From Kingdonia uniflora (lineage: Eukaryota > Streptophyta > Magnoliopsida > Ranunculales > Circaeasteraceae): DNA of 64,000 nt. The stretch is from the NCBI GenBank assembly GCA_014058105.1, contig JACGCM010002082.1:124001-188000 (forward strand). Reading direction: 5' to 3'. Below the pieces are notes generated by a model. The model ran no database searches. It was not told the DNA's origin and saw nothing but the letters and a program-made list of their open reading frames with translations. The position numbers and the translations under genes are program-made. This document shows positions 33,240 to 43,158 of this stretch, one piece after another. Every line of letters begins with the position of its first letter. The stretch's first letter is position 1.

Positions 33240-34040
33240 TCCAAAAAATTAAACTGCCTTGACTTACTCACCACTATCATTACCACGACCCCACTGCTCT
33301 GGCTTTTCGGCTCCAATTTCATTTGACCACTTTACCCCTCGTACTTCCCACGTACACATAACACCATTACTACCATCTGCTCGTAAAACCCGAACTTCTC
33401 GAACCCTTTTTTCCCTTACTCAAAGCCAAACAGTCCAGTCCAAACAGCCAATCATTACCTTTTTTCCATCATACGAGAAAAATAACATCATTACCTTTTG
33501 CACACTGCCCCAGGCGTTCGTACCAGTCTGAGATACCAGCCGTCTGGGCTGTCAGAGCAGCTAGTCAAATCAAACTCAATCTTTGACATATTCCTGCACT
33601 CGAGTACTCGACCATTTCACGCCTCGAACAATCATCATCATCTAGCCTCAACAAAAATTCATTTTAATATATTGGCCTTCGACATTCAGTACGCCCCTTA
33701 ACTCAAAAGTTTCGAACCTTCAACCAAATACAGTAGTAAGTTCGACCAGTCAAAAACCTCAGGCCTGCAGATAAATTTTCTGCTTCGCCATAGTTTACTT
33801 TTCCCTTCGACAAAACCATTTTTATCTTCGAACAGCACAAACTACATATTTCGAGAAACTGTATCATCTATTCCATATCAGACTATATTACTATTACCCA
33901 CAGTTCGACAACATGAGTTATTCAAAGAAATCATTTTTCATTCAAAAAGTAGCTAACATTTCAACCCTCTTACAAAACAATAAACAAGAGATAACAGAAA
34001 CAAAAGAAAAGAAAGCAACAACACAATCATATTTCAGAGG
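33240..34040 (-). other. TatB-1 region between antisense gene and small ORF b
   Basis: No convincing ORF. Contains repeated TTCGA-centred motifs (33600-33860) that may be the decayed equivalent of the short repeats at 43.3-43.6 kb in TatB-2. It would hold the upstream promoter region of the antisense gene. Confidence 0.4.
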
Positions 34041-34043
34041 ACC

Positions 34044-34361
34044 CTAGTTATTAGCAGGCTGTTCCTCTTTGACAATGGCCGCAGTATCTGCATCCTCTTG
34101 GACAACAATATCCTCTGCGAGGCCCTCGAGGAGAAACATCTGATGACCGGGGAATGACCCCATCATCTACAGTATCCCCCACCAGTATGCGAATGGCATC
34201 TCAAGAATTGGTGCTCCGGGTTCCACCTTAAAAATATTTTGCATTTCTACGTCAATGCCCTCTTCCAGACCAAACCGTCATCGCAGCCCCAGCAAGGTCT
34301 CCCGTATACGCCTAACTCTCGCTACAGCAGGGTCCTCTTAAACAGGAATATCTGCCGCAAT
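34044..34361 (-). pseudogene. TatB-1 small antisense ORF b
   Basis: A 318-bp frame, exactly the length of the TatB-2 equivalent. It reads ARVRRIRETLLGLR, a TGA, RFGLEEGIDVEMQNIFKVEP, GAPILEMPFAYWW, an acidic C-terminal part and a final PANN stop. The start codon is ATT where TatB-2 has ATG, and three internal stops are present (TAA near 34340, TGA near 34288, TAG near 34195). The frame aligns with TatB-2 codon for codon without net indels, which suggests former coding. Protein family unknown. Confidence 0.6.
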
Positions 34362-34434
34362 TTAAATATGAGCAACGAAGAAGAACAACGAGAAAAACGT
34401 GCAGAAAAGTGAGAAGTAATCTCTACAACAATTT

Positions 34435-34442
34435 ATTTTATA
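34435..34442 (-). promoter_or_regulatory. TATA-like box before TatB-1 small ORF b
   Basis: TATAAAAT within AAGTATAAAATAAA, about 75 bases before the start position; the TatB-2 counterpart is AAGTATAAAAGGAA at 42752-42765. Confidence 0.55.
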
Positions 34443-35091
34443 CTTGCAAACCCACCACAACTTTCCCTCTTCCGTAACCAAATTAATGGCAACCTTTCAT
34501 TTCCAACCTCGAAAAGTCAACATGCAACCTCTCCAACTTCCTGGACGTAACTGATTCATTGGTGCATGCATATAAACCTCATTCCCGGGGACCTCCATTC
34601 GAGCACATCACCCACATCGAGCATTCGATCATCACAACCATCATTTATTACAAAGTAGCATTTCATCATACCTTCGACTATAATTAATTATGATCATCAT
34701 AACCAGATAACACTAACCTTCGTTCATCATTACCTTCAAGCTCATCACTGTATCTCACGCCTATAAGAGTATTTGCTTACATTCGTCTACAATATCAATC
34801 AGACATAGCAATATAAGTACGGAGAAAATACTCTGTCCATTCTAAATAGTAAATTTAGTTGACAAACTACATTTCTACTATCAACCCTACACAACAGAAA
34901 CAACCCCCTCCAAACATAGCAAAACAGAAACTCAAAACATTCCCCCCTCAACCTGAAGTCCTACTACTGGAAGGACCAGCCCCATTCGCCACATTCTGCT
35001 CCTCGATGATCTCTTCAGTACAAACGAGACTTTCAGCCAGTGCCATCAGAAAGATATAGCGCCGTTCAACAATCGTAAATTGAAACCTCAA
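34443..35091 (-). other. TatB-1 spacer between the two small antisense ORFs
   Basis: No gene recognised. Pyrimidine-rich with several TTCGA/TCATCA stretches; one 66-codon plus-strand open stretch at 34859-35059 looks fortuitous. Confidence 0.4.
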
Positions 35092-35287
35092 CTATTCCCA
35101 AAGATAAAAATATGGGTTACCATTGAAGAACTCCTCAGGCCTTGCTTCTACAAGGTCTAGCATATCCCAGGTCAAGTCATATTCGCCAAAAAACTTCACG
35201 TACAGTTTCACCATTTTTTCGCCCCTCTCGACGGTCCCAAGCAAACCCCATCCTCTTCTGGCAACGTGTATTCGGCATTGCATCTAT
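35092..35287 (-). pseudogene. TatB-1 small antisense ORF a
   Basis: Equivalent of the 66-codon TatB-2 ORF at 41928-42125. The expected start ATG is ATA at 35287; the next in-frame ATG is 35278 (MPNTRCQKRMGFAWDRREGR). A frameshift near 35220 leads to KFFGEYDLTWDMLDLVEARP and GNPYFYLW before the stop at 35092. The shared pattern is a basic N-terminus, F-F/G, D-L-x-x-D-M, L-V-E, G-x-P-Y-x-Y-L-W. Unknown function; it is the coding unit nearest the polypurine tract. Confidence 0.6.
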
Positions 35288-35367
35288 CCAAATGTTAAGA
35301 ATATTGAGAATAGACCAGAAGACTATTGCAGATGAAAGAAGATACAGCGTACCTCCACAATAGCCTA

Positions 35368-35375
35368 TATTTATA
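35368..35375 (-). promoter_or_regulatory. TATA-like box before TatB-1 small ORF a
   Basis: TATAAATA in the palindromic context GCCTATAAATATAGGC, about 80 bases before the start position. TatB-2 has a decayed version (GGCTATAGGTATGG near 41850). Confidence 0.55.
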
Positions 35376-35528
35376 GGCTTCAATGTATTTATTACCCTAT
35401 AACCAACTATATCCCTTGAAAACCCCTTTATATCACTTTCCCGAAAAACCAGGCAGTCAAACCACCCAGATTCCAAGACTGAACAGTTTTCTCAGCGAAC
35501 ACCTCTCCACCTTGCTTCGAGACCTTCC

Positions 35529-35543
35529 CTGAAAGAGGGCGAA
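35529..35543 (+). other. TatB-1 polypurine tract
   Basis: CTGAAAGAGGGCGAA immediately before the 3' LTR start TGTATTAGCC. Confidence 0.75.
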
Positions 35544-36204
35544 TGTATTAGCCTACTCGTAGCCTTCGAACAGACAGCCAAAGCCCACTTCATGGCGTAC
35601 TCGAATATATCGAGGCCCTATCAACCCCTAAACAAGGCTCCTCAGATATCCCCCATAAACGAACCTTCGATACCGGACAAAACTTTGAGAACAGATCAGT
35701 ATATTGTAGCAGACATCATTCGACCATATCTTTATGCGGTCAAAGTATGATTAGACAGACAGCCAGCTCACCGGATAGAACTTCAAGAACATATCAGTAC
35801 ATTGCATCAGACATTCTTCGGCCATATCTACATGCGGTCGAAGTATGATAAGACAGACAGCCAGCTCACCGGACCCATGCCTGGTGACTCGGCTCCCTAT
35901 GTTTTTTATAAATAGAGGAGAGGGGAAACCAGATGGGGGTTAGAGAGATCACCTCTGGCCTATGCATCTTTACCTTCAATCACCCATAAAACCTGTACTC
36001 GAACCTTCTAATTTTACTCTTCAATAATATAATCTGTCTTAAAAATCCTCATCAGAGGGCGTAGAGAGTCACATTCGGGTCTCTACGCAAGCATTTGCCT
36101 TTAGTTTTATCTTATCATTGGCCAATTGCTTGTTCCCTTTAATTGAGGATTGAGTTTACTTTACAAGAACCGACTCCCCGTCCGAATGGAGTTAGTTCCC
36201 TACA
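35544..36204 (+). repeat. TatB-1 3' LTR
   Basis: 661 bp, TGTATTAGCC to AGTTCCCTACA. Has two of the 98-bp units and then joins at GGACCCATGCCTGGTGACTC, skipping the last two units and about 150 bp more that the 5' LTR has. The remainder aligns well, including the TTATAAATAGAGG box at 35906-35918. Confidence 0.92.
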
Positions 36205-36505
36205 GGCTGGGGTAGAGCTGAATGTAGAAATTATGAGACTTCGTGCTCAGGTGGCGGACTTAAAGGCGATTAGTCAGGCTGAATCAGATAAAGCTATTAA
36301 AAACTTGGAAGAGAGTATAGCTTCTGATGCTTTGATAAAAAGGGAGATGGCATATCAGAAGCGACGGTATGTGAGGTTGAAGGCACGCCTCAGAAAGGCG
36401 AGATCGTACTTTTTAAAGATACTTGTAGCTCATGCATCTCGCTCAGACTTGTTAAAGTCGATCGTTGCTTATTTTGTAGAAGAAGTAAAAAGCCTTGAGT
36501 TATAA
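36205..36505 (+). pseudogene. TatA-2 large antisense gene, part 2 (coiled-coil C-terminus)
   Basis: Continuation of the frame cut by TatB-1 after 22511. Reads ELNVEIMRLRAQVADLKAIS, LKARLRKARSYFLKILVAHA and ends EVKSLEL followed by TAA. Heptad-like Leu/Ala/Lys/Glu content suggests a long coiled coil. The GGCTG at 36205-36209 is the target duplication. This 100-codon block has no stop, in contrast to the damaged blocks before the insertion. Confidence 0.65.
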
Positions 36506-37423
36506 TGAGATACCTTGTTCAAGAGTCTGTCTGACAAGGGATAAATCTGTAGAGTTGACATAGATCGAGGAAATTGTATGGCATCCATGGAAATGAGTTA
36601 GGCCCTTGCCCTGTATATCTGATAGAGTGGGGCAGGGTTGCTGTAACTTGAGACTGAAATTTGATTGACTTCCTGTTGTAGGGGAAAACACTGCTGACAT
36701 CCCAACAGAATAAAATAATCCATTGTAGTGGCTATGAATGCAACCTGAAAATAAATAGTATTTGTCGCAGACATACCGAAATATATGGAAGCTAGTATTA
36801 CCTTTGCCTTATCTTATGTATGGTATGGTCTTTGATATAAAACAAGTTTTTACATTTGTTCTAATAGCAGAGATAGGTTGAGTAAGTCAAACCAAGTAAA
36901 TCTTGATTTAACTGTAGTAATATTGCAGACATATTGAAAGGGATGAAGGCTAGTATTACCTTTGCCTTATCTTATGTCTGTTAGAGTCGTTGATATAAAA
37001 ACATTTATTTCAATCGCAGAAATTTAGTAGAGTCAGCCAAGCCAAGTGTTATCCTTGATTTAACTAGTATAATGTCTCAAACAAGTTGAATGAGATGAAG
37101 GCTAGTATTACTTTTTCCCTATCTAATGCTTGGTAGAGTCTTTGATATAAAACAAGTTTCTACATTTGTTTTAATTGCAGAGATGGTTGAGTCAGCTAAA
37201 CCAAGTGTTATCCTTGATTTAACTGGTATGGGATCGACTGAAAGCTAGTATTATCTATGCTTTAATCTATAGAATGTAGTTAAATCAACGTAAGTAGAGA
37301 GATATTGTAAAAAACTTGGAAGTTTCATTAAACAGTTCAAAATTTACATTGGATGGAGGTGAAAATCTTTCTTTTGGAATTTAAAAAACAAAAACGAGAA
37401 ACGGAAATGGAGTAGTAAGGCGC
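36506..37423. repeat. TatA-2 tandem repeats, about 150-bp unit
   Basis: GCTAGTATTA recurs at 36791, 36949, 37101 and 37244 (spacing 158, 152, 143), with TTATCCTTGATTTAACT, GTTGAGTCAG and TTGATATAAAA in each unit. It lies between the integrase end and the antisense gene, the same place as the unrelated 194-bp repeats in the TatB elements. Flanks (36506-36780 and 37290-37423) hold no gene. Confidence 0.85.
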
Positions 37424-38560
37424 TTAACGATAGTATTGTTTCAATCGCCTAGTGTTCCAAGGATTTGAAATGTGGATTCCTTTTTCTTTCATGAGGTAAT
37501 ATGATCCCAGGCCTGAAAGACCTGTGATAATGAATGGACCATCCCTATTGTCGACTAATTTTCCAACGTGAGGCTCTTTGCGTTGAGGAATTTTTCTGAG
37601 GACGAGATCATCGATTTGGAAGGTATGACTTTTGACTCGGCTGTTGTACGAACTGGCTAGCATATGATGATATCAACCTACGTTAGCGATGGCGCATACC
37701 CTAGTTTCATCGATTATATTGAGGTTGCAAGCCAATTCAAACTTATTTTCTTCATTAGTTAGCTCGTGATCTTGAACTGGATGATGGTATTAAGAAGGAA
37801 TGACAGCCTCAGTGTAATAGGCTAGGAGGAATGGGGGCATCATGTTGACTGTCGGTGAGTAGTACGATATGCCCATAGGATATGAGGTAGTTCTAGAATC
37901 CAATTCCCTTTTTTCTATAAATGAAGCCTTTTTTTGAGTCCATCCACGATGGTTTTGTTGGTGATTTTGTCTTGGCCATTGTCTTAAGGATAACAAGGAT
38001 TAGATGGTGAGTGGATGATATTGTGTTAGTTCAGGAAGGCTACAATTTTTTCTCTGGCAAATTGAGGCCCGTTATCAATACGAATTAGGTGGGGGCACCC
38101 AAACCGAGTGATAATATGTTCCCAGATAAATGAGATGACCTCATCTTCTCTGGTTTGATAGAGTTGAGCTGCTATTACCCATTTTGTAAAATAATCGGTA
38201 GCTATAAGTAGATGACGGCGGTTACGTGGAGAATTAGGGAATTTGCTGACGAGATCGAGTGCCCATCATTTGAAAGACCAGAACACCTTGCTTGTATGGA
38301 GTTTGATCGCAGGGCACCTATCATATGTCAATGTATTTGGCAGGCGTCACATTTGCATGAGTACTCCTTTGCTTGCTTGCGCATAACAGGCTAGAATACT
38401 CTATGTGTAATAGTTTTGTTTGCTAGTGATCGACCTGCGGTGTGGGAGCCACATGTTCCTTCATGGAATTCGAGGAGCATTTCAGGTGCTTTTGGCTTGG
38501 AGAGGTATTTGAGGTAAGGCCCCGTGACTAAAAGGTGGTATAATATACTGTTTTGATTTG
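37424..38560 (-). pseudogene. TatA-2 integrase
   Basis: Read from 38560 downwards. The zinc-binding part is weak around 38430-38310. The core has IATDYFTKWVIAAQL and EHIITRFGCPHLIRIDNGPQ (second catalytic Asp, about 38060-38120). The C-terminal domain, 37663-37424, is open: SYNSRVKSHTFQIDDLVLRK, HVGKLVDNRDGPFIITGLSG, GSYYLMKEKG and NPWNTRRLKQYYR, the usual end of Tat pol. A stop and frameshifts occur at 37750-38000 where the catalytic Glu region should be, so it is inactive. Confidence 0.85.
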
Positions 38561-39285
38561 TGTAGCACTTTGAATTGTTGATCAGCTATCGGCGCTTTTT
38601 CAGATCTACTGGAAGTGGTCCGTTGCGTCTGTTTTCGATACCGAGGTAGGCTAAGAAAGGCTTTCGCCAATCATTGTCTATCTCTTTATTGCCCCCAGTA
38701 TTGATCGTGCATATGGAAATACGATCAATGTTGGGGGCTGAAATGATTTTAATCTGGAGATATCGAGCTTTTGTGCCCAATGCACCAGCTAGATATGCCA
38801 AGGAATCGGGAGTTGCTTTTGAGAACTTGCTCATCCTATCTGCGATGAGAGCTGCGTATTCGATCATCTTTCAATTTTTCTTATATTGCTCAGAGTAATG
38901 GTGGACAACGAGTAGTGAATCTGTGTAAACTGAGAGTTCATCGACATCGAGTTCAAGAGCGAGTATTAGGTGACATTATTTGACATTATTTGAGGCCTAT
39001 AAATCCAAGCGGATCGATTTCTCAATTCTTTCATTGGAAGGGGTAATTAATACGATTCTGATTCCTGACCCTGCGGGTCCTGCTGATCTATCCGTAAGAA
39101 GTCTCCACCCTTTTTTGGTAATCGATTAAACTCGTTCGTCAAATCCTTTGGTGGGTGGATCTTCGAAAGTTTCTTCAGCAAGGTCAGGGTCGTGCTACGC
39201 CCACTCGGGATCTTCCACTGGAAAATCTGCGAGAAAATCGACAATGACCTGACCCTTCCCGGGATGATATTGTTCGAACTTGATA
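38561..39285 (-). pseudogene. TatA-2 second RNase H and linker
   Basis: From about 39100 downwards: the SAGPAGSGIRIVLIT region, a damaged middle, LDVDELSVYTDS near 38940, then an open stretch 38867-38586 with LIADRMSKFSKATPDSLAYL and INTGGNKEIDNDWRKPFLAYL-like linker before integrase. Compared with TatB-1, several acidic catalytic positions are recoverable only with frameshifts. Confidence 0.75.
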
Positions 39286-39640
39286 TCATGTTTGTCCAAA
39301 TTGACAGACCACTGTTGTACTATTCTCGATTTTTCTTCTATGGATAGAATTTCCTAAAGTGGGTATTTCATCATGACTTTGACTGAATGAGCTTGAAAGT
39401 AGTGTTTGAGTTTCTGTAAAGTGTAAATAACAGTGAGAAAAAGTTTTTTTAATTTTGGAATACCTCGTTTCCGCTAGAGTGAGGGTTTTGTTGATGAAGT
39501 AGACAGGTTTCTCAATTTTCCCTTCGAGCCGAATAAGAACCAAGATTAGTGATGTATTCGTAACTGCTAGGTCGATAATCAGTTCCACATTATCAATTGG
39601 GGTGCTCATTATGGGAGAGCTCCTCAAATAGGTTTTGAGA
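39286..39640 (-). pseudogene. TatA-2 RNase H
   Basis: Open from 39627: MSTPIDNVELIIDLAVTNTS and KPVYFINKTLTLAETRYSKI, the start of the gypsy RNase H domain. Then the frame is lost near 39420 and resumes as the WSVNLDKHDIKFEQYHPG-type block near 39300-39250. Confidence 0.8.
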
Positions 39641-40932
39641 TCTTGAAAAGCTATTTCGCATTTTGGTGTCCATTTGACCTCTGTATTTGGCTTAAATTTT
39701 CCTTGTTAGGTACAACCGCAGAATGGTAGGAATAGCCAATGATAACGGTCTGAAGATTTAGAAACAAAATGGTTGATAGCGGCAATTTTGCCAACAAGTT
39801 TCTGAATGTCTTTCATCACTTTTGGAGAAGGCACGTTGAGGAGAGCGCGAATCTGATTTGGATAGGCCTCAATCCCCTTCTTGCTGATGAGGTGGCCTAG
39901 AAATCAGCTGGAACGTACCCCAAATTGACATTTATCAGGGTTGAGACGCATCCTTTAAAATTGAAGAATGTTGAATATGGTGTTGAGATCATAAATGTGG
40001 TTGGCTGACTGTACGCTCCTGCACAAAATATCGTCGATGTAGACTTCAACGACATTCCCAAGATGTGCTTTGAACATCGTAGTCATTAACCGTTAAAATG
40101 TGGCATCTGCGGTTTTGAGTCCGAAGGGCATGACTTTGTAGCAATAAAGACCTCTTTCAGTGATGAAAGTCATCTTTTCTTGATCTTCTTCCAAAAGTGG
40201 AATCTGATTGTGTCCTGAAGCAGCATCCATCATAGATAGGAGGCCATGACCTTTTGCGGAATTGTAGATCTGATGAATGTTGGGGAAAGGGAAAATGTCC
40301 TTTTGAGTATGTTTGTTCAGTCTAGATATTTGGCTTCACGAATGAATCCCACTTTGATCTATTTCTCGATCTCGGTGTTAACTTCATCTCGAAGGCGAGT
40401 TGATAGTCGTCGTTGTTTCTGTTTGACCACCGTAGCGTTGATGTTGATGGCCAATTTGTGACATGCCTTGGTCGGATCGACCCCAGACATTTCTTCAAAA
40501 GACCACACAAAAACATCTCGACTTAATTGTAAGAAATGAATAAAATCATCTTTTTCGTGCTCAACTTGCTTAGTACCGATGAAAGTACCACTGCAAGGTC
40601 CATCAATGTTGACACATTTTGTGGGCTCCTCCGTGGAAGGTTAATCGCTGAGGTGATCAGCTTCCTGTAATTGCTATGCAGTAAATTTGTCAAAGGTATT
40701 TAGAATAACAGAGATGGTATTTTAACAAGTACGGGAAAGTTTCTGACTACCCCTGATGTCATTGATACCATTGCTGTGTTTGAATTAGAGTGTTTGATGA
40801 TAGGTAGAAGCGATTGCTTCCATAATGTAAATCCAGCAGCGGCCCATAATCCTGAGATAACAAGATTTGGTGTTGATGACATAGAAGACGACGTCGATGG
40901 TAGATGGTCCTGCGGTAATAGGTAGGATTATC
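39641..40932 (-). pseudogene. TatA-2 reverse transcriptase and N-terminal linker
   Basis: Read from 40932 downwards: end of the protease, linker (KMSGVDPTKACHKL-type block near 40500-40450), then RT. Around 40333 about 90 bases are missing compared with TatA-3, removing the VPKKNGK block. Onwards: SMMDAASGHNQ, TFITERGLYCYKVMPFGLK, the catalytic box VEVYIDDILCR near 40050-40020, NPDKCQFGVR, GHLISKKGIEAYPNQIRALL and VGKIAAINHFVSKSSDRYHW near 39800. The YIDD is intact but the deletion and several stops are not compatible with function. TatB-2 inserted just upstream, in the protease. Confidence 0.88.
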
Positions 40933-40937
40933 TTGCC

Positions 40938-41673
40938 TGTAGGGGCCTAACTTTTTTCAGAAGAGAAGTCGACTCTTACAACTCAGGGTTAACCCACAAT
41001 CAAAGGAATGCAAGCAAGTAATCAAAAGCATGAGTAATCTAAAGATAAAATACTTGCGTAAAGGCCCAAATGTGACGCTCTACGACCTCTGATGAGGATT
41101 TTTAAGAGTATGTTCATTACTGATAAGTAATCGAAGGTCCGAATACTTGGTTTTATAGAGTGGTCAAAGGTAAACAGTAAAGGGTCTGGGGAGAATTTTT
41201 CCAAGCCCCTCCTTAGTTTCTCAACTCCCTTATTTATAGAACATAGCATATGCTGAGTCACCAAGGTTAGGTCAGATTACAAGGGTACTGTCAAGATATC
41301 CATGCAGGGGTATGGGTGTCAGACATGTCTGTACTATCACTGTAACAATTGTTGGAGATGTCTATCTACTTTGGTGCAATGGCAGTAGTTAGGCCTGTCA
41401 CTGTAGTTGCCAGGACCAATCATTGTGCCATCTTGTCTGATGAGCTAGCTGCCTGTCCCATCATATTTCGACCGTGTGTTGATATGGCCGAAGGGTTTCT
41501 GTTACGATGTGTATAGTCCGTCCTCGAGGCTTGTTTGGAGTCGAAGCTTCGTCTTCGGTGGATCTCTGGAAGGATTTTTTTGAGGATTGAATAGGCTTTG
41601 ATATATTCGGGTAGGCTACGAAGTAATCTTCGAGTGTCCAAGGGGGGTCAAAGGCTGCAAGTAGGCTACTACA
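40938..41673 (-). repeat. TatB-2 3' LTR
   Basis: Starts TGTAGGGGCCTAACTT and ends GCAAGTAGGCTACTACA. Partner of 53667-54398; by eye roughly one position in nine differs, so the insertion is not recent. Shares a TCCCTTATTTATAG-type TATA context (near 41227-41240) with the other LTR. Confidence 0.93.
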
Positions 41674-41688
41674 TTTTCCCCCTCTCAG
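41674..41688 (-). other. TatB-2 polypurine tract
   Basis: Minus strand reads TGAGAGGGGGAAAA next to the LTR, a clear purine run. Confidence 0.85.
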
Positions 41689-41927
41689 CAAGGGTCTTGA
41701 AGCCAGGGGGAGAGGCGTTCACTAAGAAAACTATTTTGCCTTGGAATTTGAGCGGATTGACCATTGGTTTTCGGGTAAGTAATAAAAGAGGGTAATTAAG
41801 AGGTATAAGTGGTTATAGGGTAATCAATGAAATGAGGCTATAGGTATGGGTGTTTGAATAGGGATACTGTGTAACCTTCTTCTTTGTCATTCTTCTCTCT
41901 TTCCTTTTGTAAATTTTGGAAATCTTC

Positions 41928-42125
41928 ATGGATGCCATGCCCAACACACGATCTCAAAGGAGGATGGGGTTCGCCCGGGACCGTCGCGTAGGGCGGAAGA
42001 CTAGTGAACTGAATATAAAGTTATTCGGGCAACATGATCTAGACTGAGACATGCCCGAACTGGTGGAAGTGGAGGCTGGAAGGCTCATCAATGGGGAGCC
42101 TTATGCCTATCTTTGGGACCGCTAA
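41928..42125 (+). pseudogene. TatB-2 small antisense ORF a
   Basis: Frame of 65 codons plus stop from ATG 41928, with one internal TGA at about 42048. It reads MPNTRSQRRMGFARDRRVGR (basic N-terminus), IKLFGQHDLD, stop, DMPELVEVEAGRLINGEPYA and YLWDR before TAA. It is the best-preserved member of a small ORF family also present in TatB-1 (35092-35287) and, weakly, TatA-2 (16646-16828). Opposite to gag-pol and the first coding unit after the polypurine tract. Function unknown; the D-M-P-x-L-V-E-V-E motif recurs in small ORF b, so the two may be duplicates. Confidence 0.6.
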
Positions 42126-42750
42126 AGTTCAATTTTACTACTGCGAAGAAATGCTATCTCTTTCTGTCTGTTTTGGCCGAGTGCCTTATTTGTGTAGAAG
42201 AGGAGATAGATGAACAGAGCGGTGTGAGTGGAGCTGGACCTTCTGGAAGTAGGGCTACTGTTTGACGTGGTGAATATTTGTATCTTTGTATTTTTAGGGT
42301 TTTTGTTTAGGGTGGTTGTAGCAATGTATTCTGTTTTGTAAATCGGGTTAATGGAATGGAAATAATATTTTAAGAAACTTTTGTGTGACTGTGTCTGGTT
42401 GATATTGTAGACGAATACTCTCATAGGTGCGCTTAGCACATGCATGTTATCAATTTGTTAATAGAAGGTAAAAAATGGTATCGAAGTGTAATGATATGAT
42501 CAAAGGTCATAGACTCTGTAATTGGTTAAGACTTGGTGCAAGGAATTGGGGTCGAAGTGTGAAGATGGTTGAACGTTAGATGCTGGAGGTTTGCTCGACT
42601 ATAAGTCCTCGGGAATGAGGTTTGAATGCAGGTAGAGATGAATTGGTTACGTCTAGGAAGTTGGGAAGTCATGACTGTTAAATTTTCAAGGTAGGAATTG
42701 ATGTTAGCAATTAAGTCAGCTTGGGAGGAAGGAAAGTTGAAATCGTTCTT
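42126..42750 (+). other. TatB-2 spacer between small antisense ORFs
   Basis: Nothing recognised; AT-rich in its first half. Confidence 0.4.
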
Positions 42751-42754
42751 CAAG

Positions 42755-42762
42755 TATAAAAG
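42755..42762 (+). promoter_or_regulatory. TATA-like box before TatB-2 small ORF b
   Basis: TATAAAAG within AAGTATAAAAGGAAC, about 85 bases before the ATG at 42841, followed by a pyrimidine-rich leader. The same arrangement is found in TatB-1. Confidence 0.55.
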
Positions 42763-42840
42763 GAACTATGGCGGAAGAGATTTCTTCATCGTTCTTCAAT
42801 TATTCTCTCTTCAGCTCTTTTCTTATTTGCTCAGATCAGA

Positions 42841-43158
42841 ATGGCTATAAACGTACTCGTACATGGGGACCAGACGGCAGTGTGAGCCAGGCGAGTACGA
42901 GAGGTCTTATTGGGGCTTCAACGGTGGTTCCGTATTGAAGAAGACCTTGATGCTGGGATGCCGAACCTCTTTGAGGTGGAACCCGGGGTACCTATCCTTG
43001 GCACGCCCTTTGCATACTGGTGAGGATTATTGCAGATGATAGGGCCATTACCCGGCCATTGGTTGTCTCTTCTTGAGGGCATTGCAGAGGATATAGTGAA
43101 CTAGGAGGATGCGGATGCTACAGACGTGGTTGAAGAGGAGCATCCCGTTAATAATTAG
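42841..43158 (+). pseudogene. TatB-2 small antisense ORF b
   Basis: 106-codon frame from ATG to TAG, 318 bp, the same length as in TatB-1. Reads ARRVREVLLGLQRWFRIEED, LDAGMPNLFEVEPGVPILGT and PFAYW, then a TGA, GLLQMIGPLPGHWLSLLEGI and an acidic tail ending HPVNN. Stops at 42883 (TGA), about 43020 (TGA) and about 43102 (TAG) differ in position from those in TatB-1, except the first region. The D-x-x-M-P-x-L-x-E-V-E-x-G pattern also occurs in small ORF a. No known domain. Confidence 0.6.

Larger units (their letters stand above)
22517..36204 (+). mobile_element. TatB-1: Tat-lineage Ty3/gypsy element inside TatA-2
   Basis: LTRs 22517-23530 and 35544-36204, target duplication GGCTG at 22512-22516 and 36205-36209, about 13.7 kb. 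Order: LTR, primer site, gag, zinc finger and protease, RT, RNase H (with a small LINE-like insertion), second RNase H, integrase, 194-bp tandem repeats, antisense gene, two small antisense ORFs, polypurine tract, LTR. It split a coiled-coil reading frame of the TatA-2 antisense gene, which resumes in frame on the other side. Confidence 0.93.

Noticed and set aside
35092..36204. Host promoter upstream of the TatB-1 3' LTR
   Set aside because: The TATA-like boxes belong to the antisense small ORF a and to the LTR itself.
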